A stretch of 64,000 nt of DNA from Spraguea lophii. Lineage: Eukaryota; Microsporidia; Spragueidae. Below the pieces are notes generated by a model. It searched no databases, had not been told where the DNA came from, and saw only the letters and a list, made by a program, of their open reading frames with translations. Below, piece after piece: positions 1-10,074 of this stretch. Every line of letters starts with the position of its first letter. Within the stretch, counting starts at the first letter, position 1. The stretch spans positions 62,001 through 126,000 of the forward strand of contig LDOQ01000051.1 in NCBI GenBank assembly GCA_001887945.1, given 5' to 3'. The position numbers were made by a program, and so were the translations under genes.

Positions 1-360
1 ACTATTCTGATGATGCCCTTCTGGTGTTAATGGGTATGTGTTTGTAATATTAGCCGGGGTATTATGTCGATGATATTGTTGATTATCAGGAACGGTTGAA
101 TTCACTATACTGTTTGGATGAAAAAAGGATTCATTAGAAGTATTGTTATTATGACTTTTTGCTAAAAAATTTGATCGAACTTTTGGATCATAATAAATAT
201 AATCTGGATGTTGTGTATTATTTGCTTGTTGATATGTTGTTATACCATTGTCAGTATATTGAATTGTAGAATCGTGATGATGTGGTTGATAAGGTCGTTG
301 ATTATTGTTAGAAGTGCTACTAATAAGATTTAATAATGTTAAATATAAAAATAAAACCAT
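1..360 (-). CDS. Partial secreted Asn/His/Gln-rich protein (C-terminus beyond the window)
   Basis: The frame opens with ATG at 360 and runs 120 codons to the window edge without a stop, so the C-terminus lies outside. The first 16 or so residues are hydrophobic (MVLFLYLTLLNLIS), as in a signal peptide. The rest is rich in Asn, His, Gln, Tyr and Thr with many NxS/T sites, a composition common in microsporidian spore-wall, polar-tube or host-exposed proteins. No domain is recognised. The start lacks the C-tract seen at housekeeping genes here, a feature shared with other secreted-protein genes in this window. The secreted nature is an inference from the N-terminus; the function is unknown. Confidence 0.6.
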   Translation of the reverse strand, partial: MVLFLYLTLLNLISSTSNNNQRPYQPHHHDSTIQYTDNGITTYQQANNTQHPDYIYYDPKVRSNFLAKSHNNNTSNESFFHPNSIVNSTVPDNQQYHRHNTPANITNTYPLTPEGHHQNS

Positions 361-1867
361 AATTATCTAAATACCAAAATATTTATACTATTATAATTAA
401 CCATATTTAATTTTTATTATGTTTTTAAAAATCTTTTTTAATGACATTTAATTTAAAGAGAATCATAAGAATATAATACTTATATTGTAATGTATAAAAA
501 TTCAAATACTATATTTCATTATATTATAGATATGACAGATAATGTCAATTTTTTTAGAAATAAAAAATTTTCAAAATCTCGATTTATAAAAATAAAAAAT
601 ACAACGTATTTATAATATATTTTAATAAATAATCATCAGGGAAATAAAGTTATTTAAGAAATTCACTATTAATCACTTTAATGTGAATTAAACATTATGT
701 TCTTAGATTTAATTAAGTTGTATTTATTTATATATTATATATATAAAGATTCGACCTAGGTTAAATAAGCATGTTTTAGTATCAAGAAATTGTAAAACTA
801 TTGTGCACATTTTTTTATTAATGAACTTTTATTTATAAATATTTCCTGGCCGGTTACGACCTACGGCTTACCATGGTCTACTTTGGTTCTTAGAGCACAT
901 CTAAGTTCGTATTAACCTGTTTCGCTACAGATATGCATTAATCTCATCTTACATTATGCTCCGGAACATTGGGGTTTGCGTATGGTGTACACATCATTTT
1001 ATCATTCTTAACGGACTTTTACTATTAGTTTATTTTAATTTTTTAAAAATTCTTCTGGAGGAGGAATTCGGACCAGACAGGCTTGAGATTTGGTTACCAC
1101 CCACGACCGTTGGGCCAAGCAAACTACCTATTATTATTATCAAATATCACCGAAAAAATAATTTTAACAAGCGATGTTTTTATAGAGAGTCTATTAATCA
1201 ATATAAATCATATCTTTAAAAATTGATAATATATCTTTATTTAATTTATTAAATTATAATGATTTTTTGGAATATAAAAAAAAGGGTTTTCTACGGATTA
1301 TATTTTTTTCCAGATATATCTTTTAAAAAATCAATTCACTTCTATTTATGACTGTAAAGAATTTGAAAACAAAACAGTTAAAGAAGTATTAAATATGCTA
1401 CATGATAATACCATAATAAATGAATTATAAAAAGCGATATTGATTTTTTTAACATTTTCAATATTTTTTTAATTCAATGAAAAACCCCATTTCAACTCTT
1501 AAAACCATTAATAACCCTTTCAAACCAGATTAAACCAAAACAAGATGCATCTTTTTGTTATTAATGAAAAATTTATAATAAAAAATAATAATAAAATATG
1601 ATGATAACATTAAAAAAATATACGATAAATTTCATTACAGAATTTAGAATAAATAATATATTTATTTTAATGTCTCTGATATTCATCCAAAATTCATATT
1701 ATTAAGATTAAATTTTTTTATTCTCATTAATAATAAAAACTATTCTTCTCAAACTTTTCATATTATATAAATATTACATAAATATTTTTTATATTGTTTT
1801 TAAATCATTAATAATAAAAAAAAAGTTTCTAAATAAATAATTATTTTTTAATTATCACAAATACCCT
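361..1867. other. Intergenic: SINE copy A and a short coding relic
   Basis: Very AT-rich. It contains SINE copy A (811-1125, minus). After it lies an ATG-less open stretch, 1278-1430 plus, of 50 codons ending in TAA. Its translation (for example FENKTVKEVLNMLHD) looks protein-like, so it may be the remnant 3' end of a decayed gene. Nothing else was recognised. Confidence 0.5.
811..1125 (-). mobile_element. tRNA-derived SINE, copy A (internally shortened)
   Basis: Read on the minus strand, the element starts with a tRNA-like head (A-box-like TTGGCCCAACGG near 1109-1120, a degraded B box near 1069-1079). It continues with body sequence shared with the other copies, including AAGATGAGATTAATGCATAT, CGAAAC and the CCATGGTAAG block. 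It ends with the family 3' end TATAAATAAAAGTTCATT and an A-run. It is about 150 bp shorter than copy B because the middle of the body is missing. No clear target-site duplication was found. The A box deviates from consensus, so transcription is doubtful. Confidence 0.75.
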
Positions 1868-2545
1868 ATGAAAATATTTATTTTCTTTACTTTTTTACCA
1901 TTATTATTCTGCACACAAGGGAATTTAACATTAGACGGAATATTAACCGACTTAAATGATTATTTAGATGTAATAATAGCACATATTAATAATATAAAAA
2001 AATTACAAATAAATATAGCCACGTGTTCACGAAAACACCAAATTGAATTCAAAAAAATTGTTAAAGATGTAAAAATAAATTTAAGAAAAAAAGATAAAAA
2101 AACAAATTTTTTGACTTTGATGAAAAAATATTTTGTAATGCCTTTATTTTATAATATAATATCTTTTCTTTTTGATATATTAGTATCTGAGAAACCAGAA
2201 AAAAGCATAATACGTCGATTAGAAACAAATTTAAAAAATTTTATACATAAAAATAAAAATATCTCAGACGATGAAATACCGAAAATTAAGATAGTAATAA
2301 AAAATATAAAAACCGTATTTCTTTTCTTTATGAAGGAAAGCGAAGATTTATTTGTCGCAAAAAATAATATTATTAATATAGAAATCCTACCAAAAGAAGA
2401 CAAAGATTTTTTATATCCCAGACAAAAAAATATTATTATTGGAAGAAAAAGCGATTATTCCACTATATTATTTGGTATCTTTGTGATGCTTGTATCGCTT
2501 GTATTTAGTTTATGTTGTATATTTTGGGCCATATTTAAATTTTAA
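1868..2545 (+). CDS. Hypothetical type I membrane protein (signal peptide, C-terminal anchor)
   Basis: 225 residues. The N-terminus is a plausible signal peptide (MKIFIFFTFLPLLFC, about residues 1-17). The C-terminus has one strong membrane segment (about residues 200-222) followed by only a few residues, so most of the Lys/Ile/Asn-rich chain would face the lumen or exterior. The region at 100-140 is helical and partly hydrophobic. The start is well supported by ACCCT directly before the ATG. No homologue was recognised; a secretory-pathway or surface protein is the most one can infer. Confidence 0.7.
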   Translation: MKIFIFFTFLPLLFCTQGNLTLDGILTDLNDYLDVIIAHINNIKKLQINIATCSRKHQIEFKKIVKDVKINLRKKDKKTNFLTLMKKYFVMPLFYNIISFLFDILVSEKPEKSIIRRLETNLKNFIHKNKNISDDEIPKIKIVIKNIKTVFLFFMKESEDLFVAKNNIINIEILPKEDKDFLYPRQKNIIIGRKSDYSTILFGIFVMLVSLVFSLCCIFWAIFKF

Positions 2546-3356
2546 ATGTAAATGTTATCGTGTGTATTTTATATGATTTTTTTTAATATAATATGTTATG
2601 ATTCACATCAATCTTTTTTAACTATAAAAAATTATTATATATTCATTTTCTTTAATATGAATATATTTTAAATTTTAATTGTAAATGCTATTGTGTATAT
2701 TTTATATACTCCTTTCTTTGATATAAATCATACGTGAATTTTAATATATATTAAAGAAATGAATATTTAATATCTTGATTTATAATAAAGATTATTATTT
2801 AATTTTATACATTTTATTAAAATAATATGTTTATTGTTCTTCTTATTGTTATGTATGACTTAAAACTAAAAAACAATGGAAATTATTATAATAACACAGT
2901 CTGTATTGGTTTTATGTATTATAATGAATAGTCGTAATAGTACATATTACAATAGCAATCACAATAATCATCTACTTATATAGACAAAACAATAATATAT
3001 GTCAATACTCAAAAAATACATATTATAATAAATAATCATAATAAAAATCTACTTATATAAGCAAAACAATAATATGTATATGTTAATCAATCATTATCAA
3101 TTATACATTTTAATCTTAAACAATAAATAAAATATTATTATTTATTAAACATGAGGTGTTTTTATCAAATATATTATACGGCCCCTGATTAATATTCCCA
3201 AAAAATATTCATTTTCAATAGCAATTTAAGCCAATTTTATTTTCATCAGGAAGAAATTAGCTCTATTACATTTAAATTTAGAATATAAAATATTATAAAA
3301 ATATTTCATTGTTTTTTTCCAATATTTTATATTCATTATAAAAACTATCCCCTAAT
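2546..3356. repeat. Intergenic with two imperfect local duplications
   Basis: Two repeats are readable by eye. First, a block at about 2537-2572 (TAAATGTAAATGTTATCGTG) recurs at about 2668-2704 with several substitutions, a period of about 131 bp. Second, about 2941-3005 recurs at about 3019-3085 (sharing CTACTTATATA and GCAAAACAATAATAT), a period of about 80 bp. A short inverted repeat around TTCATT..CTTTAATAT also links about 2650 and about 2750. No gene is seen. Confidence 0.5.
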
Positions 3357-3668
3357 ATGTATAAAAGAAGTTTAAATGCCACATTGGATAAAGATACATC
3401 CAATACTATAAATATTACATTGGATGGAGAAACACATACTTTAGCAAATTTAGTAGTTGATAGAATGTTAAATGATAAAAATTGTATTTTTGGTGCTTAT
3501 AAACAACCACATCCTTTAGAAGAGAAAGTAAATATTAAAATATCTAATGATAAGGATAAATTGGTTGTTGATAGCATAGTTGAAAATATGAAGACATTGG
3601 AAGAAGAAATTGATCATCTTATAGGTAAAATAGAAGAGGCAGAAGGAAAAACAGAATATGGATATTAA
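3357..3668 (+). CDS. RNA polymerase subunit of the RPB11/AC19 family
   Basis: 103 residues, a normal length for RPB11 or a compact AC19. The chain matches the alpha-like small dimerisation subunit: ETHTLANLVVDRML (family pattern DHTLGNLI...LL), then FGAYKQPHPLEEKVNIKI (family pattern GYKVPHPLE..I.I), then a long C-terminal helix. These subunits pair with RPB3 or AC40 to start assembly of RNA polymerase II, or of I and III. YKQPHPLE is nearer RPB11, but I cannot separate the two by eye. CCCCTAAT precedes the ATG. It stands alone between intergenic stretches rich in repeats. Confidence 0.85.
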   Translation: MYKRSLNATLDKDTSNTINITLDGETHTLANLVVDRMLNDKNCIFGAYKQPHPLEEKVNIKISNDKDKLVVDSIVENMKTLEEEIDHLIGKIEEAEGKTEYGY

Positions 3669-3789
3669 ATTAATATTTATAAAAAATATAATAAAATATT
3701 GTTTATTTGTACAAAGTTTATTAATTTATTAAATAATTTATATAGAAATTAGTTATAAGCTTCTTAAAGGTTCAATCAATTTTTATTTG

Positions 3790-4215
3790 AATTAGAATGT
3801 AATTGGTGGTGTAATAATAGGAAAATCATAAAAAATGTTTGGAAATCGTTGATTAGAGTTATTTTAAATACAAAATTAAAGAACAATGATAATGTAATTT
3901 TACGTACTTATACACGACTTCTTTTTTTAAATTGAAATAATACTTAACTGAATGTGTAAGGTTCTGTATTGATTATCGATTCTTTTAATACTTTGCTATA
4001 AAAAATGTTGGAAATCCAATAAACGCAATAAAGAATGATAACGTACACCATATGTAAATTTATAACATCCTAGAACATAAGGTATGATTATTGTGATATA
4101 ATTGCTATAGCATTGAATAACTACAAAACATAGAATATCCATAAATCGAATTTTTAATTATGATAGATTACAATAAGCCAATAGACTTCTATAAATAAAA
4201 ATTTCTTTTTTAAAA
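3790..4215 (+). mobile_element. Degraded SINE relic
   Basis: The body aligns by eye with copies C, D and F: TTCTGTATTGATTATCGA corresponds to CCCTGTATTGATTTGTGA, GTACACCATATGTAAAT matches ACACCATATGTAAAT of copy F, and CATAAGGTATGA corresponds to CATAAGATAAGA. It ends with GACTTCTATAAATAAAAAT, the family 3' end. The tRNA-like head is lost or unrecognisable. Many differences from the GC-richer copies are changes towards A or T, which suggests an old insertion. Confidence 0.55.
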
Positions 4216-4426
4216 AACTATAGGAAAATCAAATATATTTACATTGCATATTTTTTTATTATCAAATATTATAGAAATTATTTTTTTAATAAAATGTTTA
4301 CAATAATGAATAAACTATCTCGGATTATGGTTATCTTAATTATTTGAATGCTTTGATAATAATTAATATGTTATTTTTTAAAAAAACCTTTTTATTCCTA
4401 TTAAATCAAGAAAAAAACCAATTGAT

Positions 4427-4513
4427 TAATATTATTATAATAAAAAACATAAACTAACATCCGGATTAATTTGATTCGGTTGTTAGTTTATGTTTTTTAT
4501 TATAATAATATTA
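4427..4513. repeat. 87-nt near-perfect inverted repeat (33-bp perfect stem)
   Basis: Bases 4427-4459 are the exact reverse complement of 4481-4513 (33 bp, no mismatch). The enclosed 21 nt continue the helix after one T:T mismatch, with CCG pairing CGG and further A:T and G:T pairs down to a loop of about 3 nt. The arms contain AAAAAACATAAACTAACA and its complement. Pairing stops abruptly outside the arms. Nothing shows whether it is transcribed. Confidence 0.85.
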
Positions 4514-5133
4514 TGTTTAAAATATAAGAAATTACTAAAATAAAGTATAAATTCAACTATTTTAGTATTTTCACACTTAAATATAATAAAAGTCCATAAA
4601 AGGAAATAAAAGATCACATAATTATTTTTTTCTTTAAAAATAAAAAAATAATTTGAGAAAAATAAAAATAATGCATACACCAAAATAAATACACGTAAAA
4701 ACAATTATGAAATTAATAAAATCCTTTAAACGTAAAATTATTTATTTATTTTTAAATACAAATTTTCAAAAGTAACATGTCAATAAAAAAACAAAATATT
4801 ATTTTTATATAATTATATTTGAATATTTACGTGTATTCTTATGAAAATTTATATTTAAAATATTTTTATTTTTATTTTTTTATATTATTTTTTTTCTTTA
4901 ATTTTTATTTTTTTCTTACCAAAAAAATATGAAAAACACTGATCTTTTAAATAAACATACTAATAAACATTTATGAATTTCAAATAAAGATATTAATACT
5001 CTACTTTAATAATATTATTATATTTTATACTTTATATTTTTTATCTTTATATTCTTAATACCATGATATTAACCATTTTAATATCAAATATTTATTATAC
5101 AGATCATATTTTTTACACAAAATATAACCCTTA

Positions 5134-8100
5134 ATGTATTTTTTAGATTTTGGTGTATTATCACAAACAAATAAATATATACAACCTAAAGTAAAACAGA
5201 TAGATGCTAAGATTTTTATAACAACATGTCCTTCTACTGATCAAATAGAAGATATAAAAAATAAATATAACAATAATGGTAATAATACTATTAAAGAAAA
5301 TAATAATACTGATAATATGAATAACAACAATATTAGTAATGAAAATAATATTATATATTTAGATCTTAAATCATCTCCTACTGTTCATATAGATAAAATA
5401 CAATATTCTCTTAGAAATAAAAATAATAAACGTATTGATTTTCTTAAAACAATAAAACATAGCAATATAGAAACCATAGAACAAAGAATAATAGATAATT
5501 TACATAAGAAAGAAGAAATTAAACATAAAAAATATTATAGGTGTAGGGAAGCAGTAGAAAATCTAGGTATGGTATATTATAGAGTACCTATATCAAGCAG
5601 AGCACAGACAATAGAAAGTAGATCTATAGATGATATAATAGAAATATATAAAAATAATAAAGATAGTATATTCATAATAAATGGAACAAGGGAATATATA
5701 TGTTTATTCGTAGCTATGATATTTTCTATTAATAAAGAAATAACCTTTGGTGTAAAAGAAGTAAATAATCACTTTTTTATAAATGATGAAGATAAAAATA
5801 ATTTTAATGGTATAAATGTAGAAAGTAATAAAAATAACGGTAAGGCAATTGGTAGTATTGAAAATAAAAATAATGTAGATGATTGCATGAATGATATTAT
5901 AAATTCTTCTTCTGCATTAATTCTAGAAAACAAAGAACATATAATAGATAAAATATACAAAATATTTGATATTGTGGTTCAAGGAGAGTTTAAAGTTATA
6001 AAAATATTAGTTAAGATGTTAGGATGTGAAGAAGAAAGTAATTTTATAAATACTAGATATAATATATTTCTTAAATATATAATAGAATTATATTTAAAAG
6101 GTATAAAAGATAAAGATAAAGAAATAATTGAAGATTGTATAGGACTCTTAGAAAAATATATGACATTAATTTTATATGTAAAATATAATAAAGAATATTT
6201 AAAAGATGGTAGTGTGAGTTTTATAGATTATATGACACAGAGAGATTTTATCATGAATATTTATGATTATTTAAAAAACAAGGAAAAGAGAGCGAACGTA
6301 TTATATCCTATAAATTGTGTAGGTGATCTTTTGATGAAAGGTGAATGTTGTTTGGATCATAGAGAACAATTCGTATTAATAAGATGTAAAAATACGGATG
6401 CTGATATAATGAATGTTTCTATGACCATTAATAAAATAAATATATCCGTAATAAAAAATATAGAAAATATAAATTATGATGATTCTTTGTTATTGGATAT
6501 AAAAGAAGAACCATGTGTATATGTGGATAATCAATTATATAATTTAAGAGAAATAGTTAAACTTGATAAAAATATAACATTGTTTAAAGGAGCAGTGGAT
6601 ATAGATGAGATAGAATGTTATATAAAGAAAAAAGTAATTGATGGGAAAATAAAAATATATGAGGATGGTAAGCTTATAAAAGCTGTAGGTAAAGTTTGTA
6701 CGCAAAGAGAATATTTTCTGGAAAATATAAAACATAAAAATAATAATCATAGTGAATACAGTTTGGAGAAAAATTCTAATGAATTGAATTTACAAGATAA
6801 ATGTGATTTTTATAAAAGAGTTCCAATTACATCACGAGGACCTATTTTACCACGTACATTAGATTTTATAGCTAATAAATTTACATCCTCTAAGAAGACA
6901 AACATTTATATTTTATGTAATAGTATAAATGGTAGAGGTGCATATTGTGCAATTGCTATAGGATTGATTCAATATATTTATTCTGCTGATAATAATATTT
7001 TTGAACATGAACAAGAAAATGAAGAATTAGAATATACTACTTTTGATATATTACAGACATTAATAAGAATATTATACAAAGGAGATATGGTGTATAATAT
7101 ACTCAATGTGTTGTTTAAGTTGTATTTTAAAGTATCTTTTATAAATTTTGTTAATGAAGCATATACAAATAAAAAATATAAAAATAGTATAAAAAGATAT
7201 TTTATATTATTATGCTATGGATCTTATCTTTTAGAAATTAGAGATAAAATAAAAAATAATAAGAAAATGGCTGATACCAATACGGATAAAGATAATACTA
7301 ATGATCATTCGGATAATATTTCATCTGATATGGCATCCGAACTTAATAATATATTGAATGAATGTTATAGCTTTAATAGATGGTTTTCAGAAAGAAGAGA
7401 TATTATGAATCTTTATAATATTATTTTTGTTTTAGATTTTAAAATCTTAGAACCACAGAACGAAAATAAGGTTTCATATACTGCGGATCATAAACAACTT
7501 ATTCAAAGTAGATCTGGTAGGGTTCTTTCTCATATGACTATATTGAAAAAGGATGTATTCCCAGGATTAAATGTATTAAACAGTAATATTGATGGTGTTA
7601 ATAATTACAGAATGTGCAAGTTATTAGATAATATAATTATAGGAGTGTCAATGCCAGTAAAAGAAGGAATAAACAATGTTATAAAAGAAATAGAAAATGA
7701 AATAAAGGAAAGTAACAATAAACAGAAAATTAATAATGTCAATGGATATGCAAAGAATAATTCAGAAAAGAATGTTATACATTGGTTCTGTATGAGAGAA
7801 GAACCTGTAGTTTTTATTAACAATGTTCCATATGTTCTTAGATATTACTCTAATCCTCATTCCAATATAGAATCTACAGGTGTTAAAAAAGAAACGGTAG
7901 AACACATAGAATATGAATTAAAAAATGAAATAATGAAAGAAAAACAAGATGATATGATATTATTACACGATGAAGTTAAAATCAACGATGAATATTTTAT
8001 ACACGGAAAATACACCGAGATAAAAACCATTTTGACACCAAAAGAATTATTTGATAACGAATTAAAAAACAACAATCTAATATATCACAGAGTCCCTGTT

Positions 8101-8661
8101 ACTGATGAAAGAGAACCTATCCCAGAAATAATAGATTATCTCTGCAAAGAGATAAAAAAGATAGAATATCCTAAAACCATGGTATTTAATTGTCAGATGG
8201 GAAGAGGAAGAACTACAACAGGAATGCTAATATCATATTTAATAAGTTTATTTGATACATTACAACAAGAATATCATAATGTTGATGGTAATTGGATAGA
8301 ATACATAAACAACAATTATAATAAATATGATAATTCAGAATATAAGGATATTGATCTAAAGAATGAATATGAATTATTAGAGAATCTAAAAATAATATTA
8401 AAAAATTATACTCTATCTAAAAATATATTAGATTATGCTATAGATAAATTTAAACATATAGTAGATATCAAACATTCAATAGATAAAGCATTTGATATTT
8501 ATTCTAAACATAGAAGAGGATTCTTAATGAGATATTATTATTTAATAGTATTCGTGGAATATTTGATAGATGGAAAAGAAAGCTTTGAAGAATATTTAAA
8601 ATGCAATAAAGAAATAGATGAATTGGCTAGGAATTACAAAATTCAAATAAAGCAATTATAA
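5134..8661 (+). CDS. Paladin-like protein with three phosphatase-like repeats
   Basis: 1175 residues, larger than vertebrate paladin (about 850). Three repeats share the layout 'SPTVHIDKIQYSLR / EEPxVYxxNxxYxLR' then 'YxRVPIxxR..P....D' then a phosphatase-loop segment. In the third repeat the loop is CQMGRGRTTTGM (Cys about 1020), a full CX5R dual-specificity-phosphatase signature nearly identical to paladin. In the second it is CNSINGRG (Cys about 595), with CX5R spacing but atypical. In the first the Cys position (about 182) is Ile, so that repeat should be inactive. The family is related to PTP-like inositol polyphosphate phosphatases, but the substrate is not established. Asn-rich insertions (about residues 48-75, 230-260, 710-730, 880-900) separate the modules. 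ACCCTTA precedes the ATG. Confidence 0.85.
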   Translation: MYFLDFGVLSQTNKYIQPKVKQIDAKIFITTCPSTDQIEDIKNKYNNNGNNTIKENNNTDNMNNNNISNENNIIYLDLKSSPTVHIDKIQYSLRNKNNKRIDFLKTIKHSNIETIEQRIIDNLHKKEEIKHKKYYRCREAVENLGMVYYRVPISSRAQTIESRSIDDIIEIYKNNKDSIFIINGTREYICLFVAMIFSINKEITFGVKEVNNHFFINDEDKNNFNGINVESNKNNGKAIGSIENKNNVDDCMNDIINSSSALILENKEHIIDKIYKIFDIVVQGEFKVIKILVKMLGCEEESNFINTRYNIFLKYIIELYLKGIKDKDKEIIEDCIGLLEKYMTLILYVKYNKEYLKDGSVSFIDYMTQRDFIMNIYDYLKNKEKRANVLYPINCVGDLLMKGECCLDHREQFVLIRCKNTDADIMNVSMTINKINISVIKNIENINYDDSLLLDIKEEPCVYVDNQLYNLREIVKLDKNITLFKGAVDIDEIECYIKKKVIDGKIKIYEDGKLIKAVGKVCTQREYFLENIKHKNNNHSEYSLEKNSNELNLQDKCDFYKRVPITSRGPILPRTLDFIANKFTSSKKTNIYILCNSINGRGAYCAIAIGLIQYIYSADNNIFEHEQENEELEYTTFDILQTLIRILYKGDMVYNILNVLFKLYFKVSFINFVNEAYTNKKYKNSIKRYFILLCYGSYLLEIRDKIKNNKKMADTNTDKDNTNDHSDNISSDMASELNNILNECYSFNRWFSERRDIMNLYNIIFVLDFKILEPQNENKVSYTADHKQLIQSRSGRVLSHMTILKKDVFPGLNVLNSNIDGVNNYRMCKLLDNIIIGVSMPVKEGINNVIKEIENEIKESNNKQKINNVNGYAKNNSEKNVIHWFCMREEPVVFINNVPYVLRYYSNPHSNIESTGVKKETVEHIEYELKNEIMKEKQDDMILLHDEVKINDEYFIHGKYTEIKTILTPKELFDNELKNNNLIYHRVPVTDEREPIPEIIDYLCKEIKKIEYPKTMVFNCQMGRGRTTTGMLISYLISLFDTLQQEYHNVDGNWIEYINNNYNKYDNSEYKDIDLKNEYELLENLKIILKNYTLSKNILDYAIDKFKHIVDIKHSIDKAFDIYSKHRRGFLMRYYYLIVFVEYLIDGKESFEEYLKCNKEIDELARNYKIQIKQL

Positions 8662-9540
8662 TGGGATTTCATTTATTTTTTAGTTTAATAACAATATATT
8701 TTTAATTTAATGATATTTTAATTTAATAACATTTTATTTTTTAACAACGCTTTCTGACTAATTATAATTCATTACGATCTTAGTAATCGGTTCTTTAATG
8801 CATGTAATTATACTTTATCAGTTGAATGTTACAGTATATGTATTTAATCATATTATTTTATACTTTTATATATGTTACAATCAACCAGTTAAGTTTTAAT
8901 TTAATTTCAATATCATTTTGTATATAGTATTGATTGAATCAGTTAATCAACACAAAATTCTAGTTACGCTACTCTATCATCATTTTAATCTACCAATAAT
9001 AATGTTTAAATAACCCATAATCAAATTATACCATCAATCTCTCATTTTTAAATTTCCCATTTTCTTATATCTTTAATTACCTTTTTTATTCGAAAACCCT
9101 AAATCTTTATCTTTTTAGGGTTGTCCACATATTAACACTTTCTAAGTGAATTTAAAATTACGGAAAGATGTTAAATCGTTTTTATAATAACGTGTTTTAA
9201 CTTATTTAAAATTTTTAAAAGAATATGAAAATATATATTATATATAATTTAATAATGATTAAGTTAGAAATATTAATAAAAATATATTTTATAAACAGTA
9301 TATTGTAAGCCATAACCTTAATAATTAATCCTATCCTGAAATATATGTTAATTTACATACAACAATATCATATAAAAATAAATAAAAATATAAAATTAAA
9401 AAGAATTATTACATATAAAAAATAAATACATTTAGAAAATAATATTAAAATAATACAATCAAATTAAGTGTCGTTTAAATATTTAATACTTTGAATATAA
9501 TTTCTACGTTTGATTTAACATGATTTTTTAAATATAAAAT
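8662..9540. other. Intergenic, no gene; contains a telomere-like motif hairpin
   Basis: AT-rich spacer between two convergent genes. The only notable structure is the AACCCTAAA / TTTAGGGTT inverted repeat at 9095-9122, listed separately. No coding or RNA gene is seen. Confidence 0.5.
9095..9122. promoter_or_regulatory. AACCCTAAA...TTTAGGGTT inverted repeat (telomere-like motif)
   Basis: AACCCTAAA at 9095-9103 is exactly complementary to TTTAGGGTT at 9114-9122, with a 10-nt spacer: a 9-bp stem and two inverted TTAGGG-type motifs. Such motifs are bound by telobox Myb proteins, and a gene for one lies at 21607-22218. It sits between the 3' ends of two genes, so a promoter role is unlikely and the regulatory label is speculative. 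Confidence 0.3.
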
Positions 9541-10074
9541 TTATTTCTTTAATTCTTCTACAAATTCTTCCAAATATTTTACCAATCTATCTTTCACATC
9601 ATAATACTCATCTATTCTTTTTATTAACTCTTCTCTACTAAATTTCTTTTTATCTTCTATACTACTAAATCTTACTTTCTTTGTTGTCTTCACACTCCTA
9701 CTCTTTGTACCTTCTTTTAAAATAGAGGTATTATTTTCTACTGTCTGTTTTACTTCTTTATCTGTAATACCTACATCAGTATTTATATGTTTAGTAATTT
9801 CTATATCTCCATTTATTTTTATATACTCATTATAATATTTGTTATACAATTTTTCTATATCCTTATTTTCATATTTGTTGTAAAATGAATATAATAGTTT
9901 TAAAAGTATTATTTGATGTAGTTTATTACTTCTACTATATTCTTCTTCCCAGATTATCATTATACGATCTAATTCATTAATATTTAGATTAATGTATAAT
10001 GTAAGTGTTTCTATATTGTCAAAATTAAGTGTTTGAAGTTTTGTTATAAAATATTCGGGAATAAAAAGAGACAT
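9541..10074 (-). CDS. Hypothetical protein, helical, basic C-terminal half
   Basis: 177 residues. The N-terminal half (1-75) looks all-helical, with a short repeated Leu/Ile/Tyr pattern (IMIIWEEEYSRSNKLHQIIL, LLKLLYSFYNKYEN). A polar linker follows, then a Lys/Arg stretch near 128-150 (SRSVKTTKKVRFSSIEDKKK) and a terminal amphipathic helix. There is no signal peptide or membrane segment, so a nuclear or cytosolic protein is likely. The N-terminal region faintly recalls helical-repeat domains such as CID, but no diagnostic motif is visible. The start is supported by ACCCATA before the ATG on the minus strand. Function unknown. Confidence 0.65.
   Translation of the reverse strand: MSLFIPEYFITKLQTLNFDNIETLTLYINLNINELDRIMIIWEEEYSRSNKLHQIILLKLLYSFYNKYENKDIEKLYNKYYNEYIKINGDIEITKHINTDVGITDKEVKQTVENNTSILKEGTKSRSVKTTKKVRFSSIEDKKKFSREELIKRIDEYYDVKDRLVKYLEEFVEELKK

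Larger units (their letters stand above)
3669..5133. other. Intergenic: SINE relic and a long hairpin
   Basis: Contains a decayed plus-strand SINE (about 3790-4215) and a near-perfect hairpin (4427-4513), both listed separately. The rest is homopolymer-rich AT sequence. A minus-strand frame at 4483-4704 has no ATG and low-complexity Phe/Ile content, and is not called. Confidence 0.5.

Noticed and set aside
956..1219. 87-codon open frame on the plus strand
   Set aside because: Lies mostly within SINE copy A, antisense to its tRNA-like head; not a gene.
4483..4704. 73-codon Phe/Ile-rich minus frame ending in the hairpin
   Set aside because: TTG start, low complexity, ends inside the inverted repeat arm; not credible as a protein.
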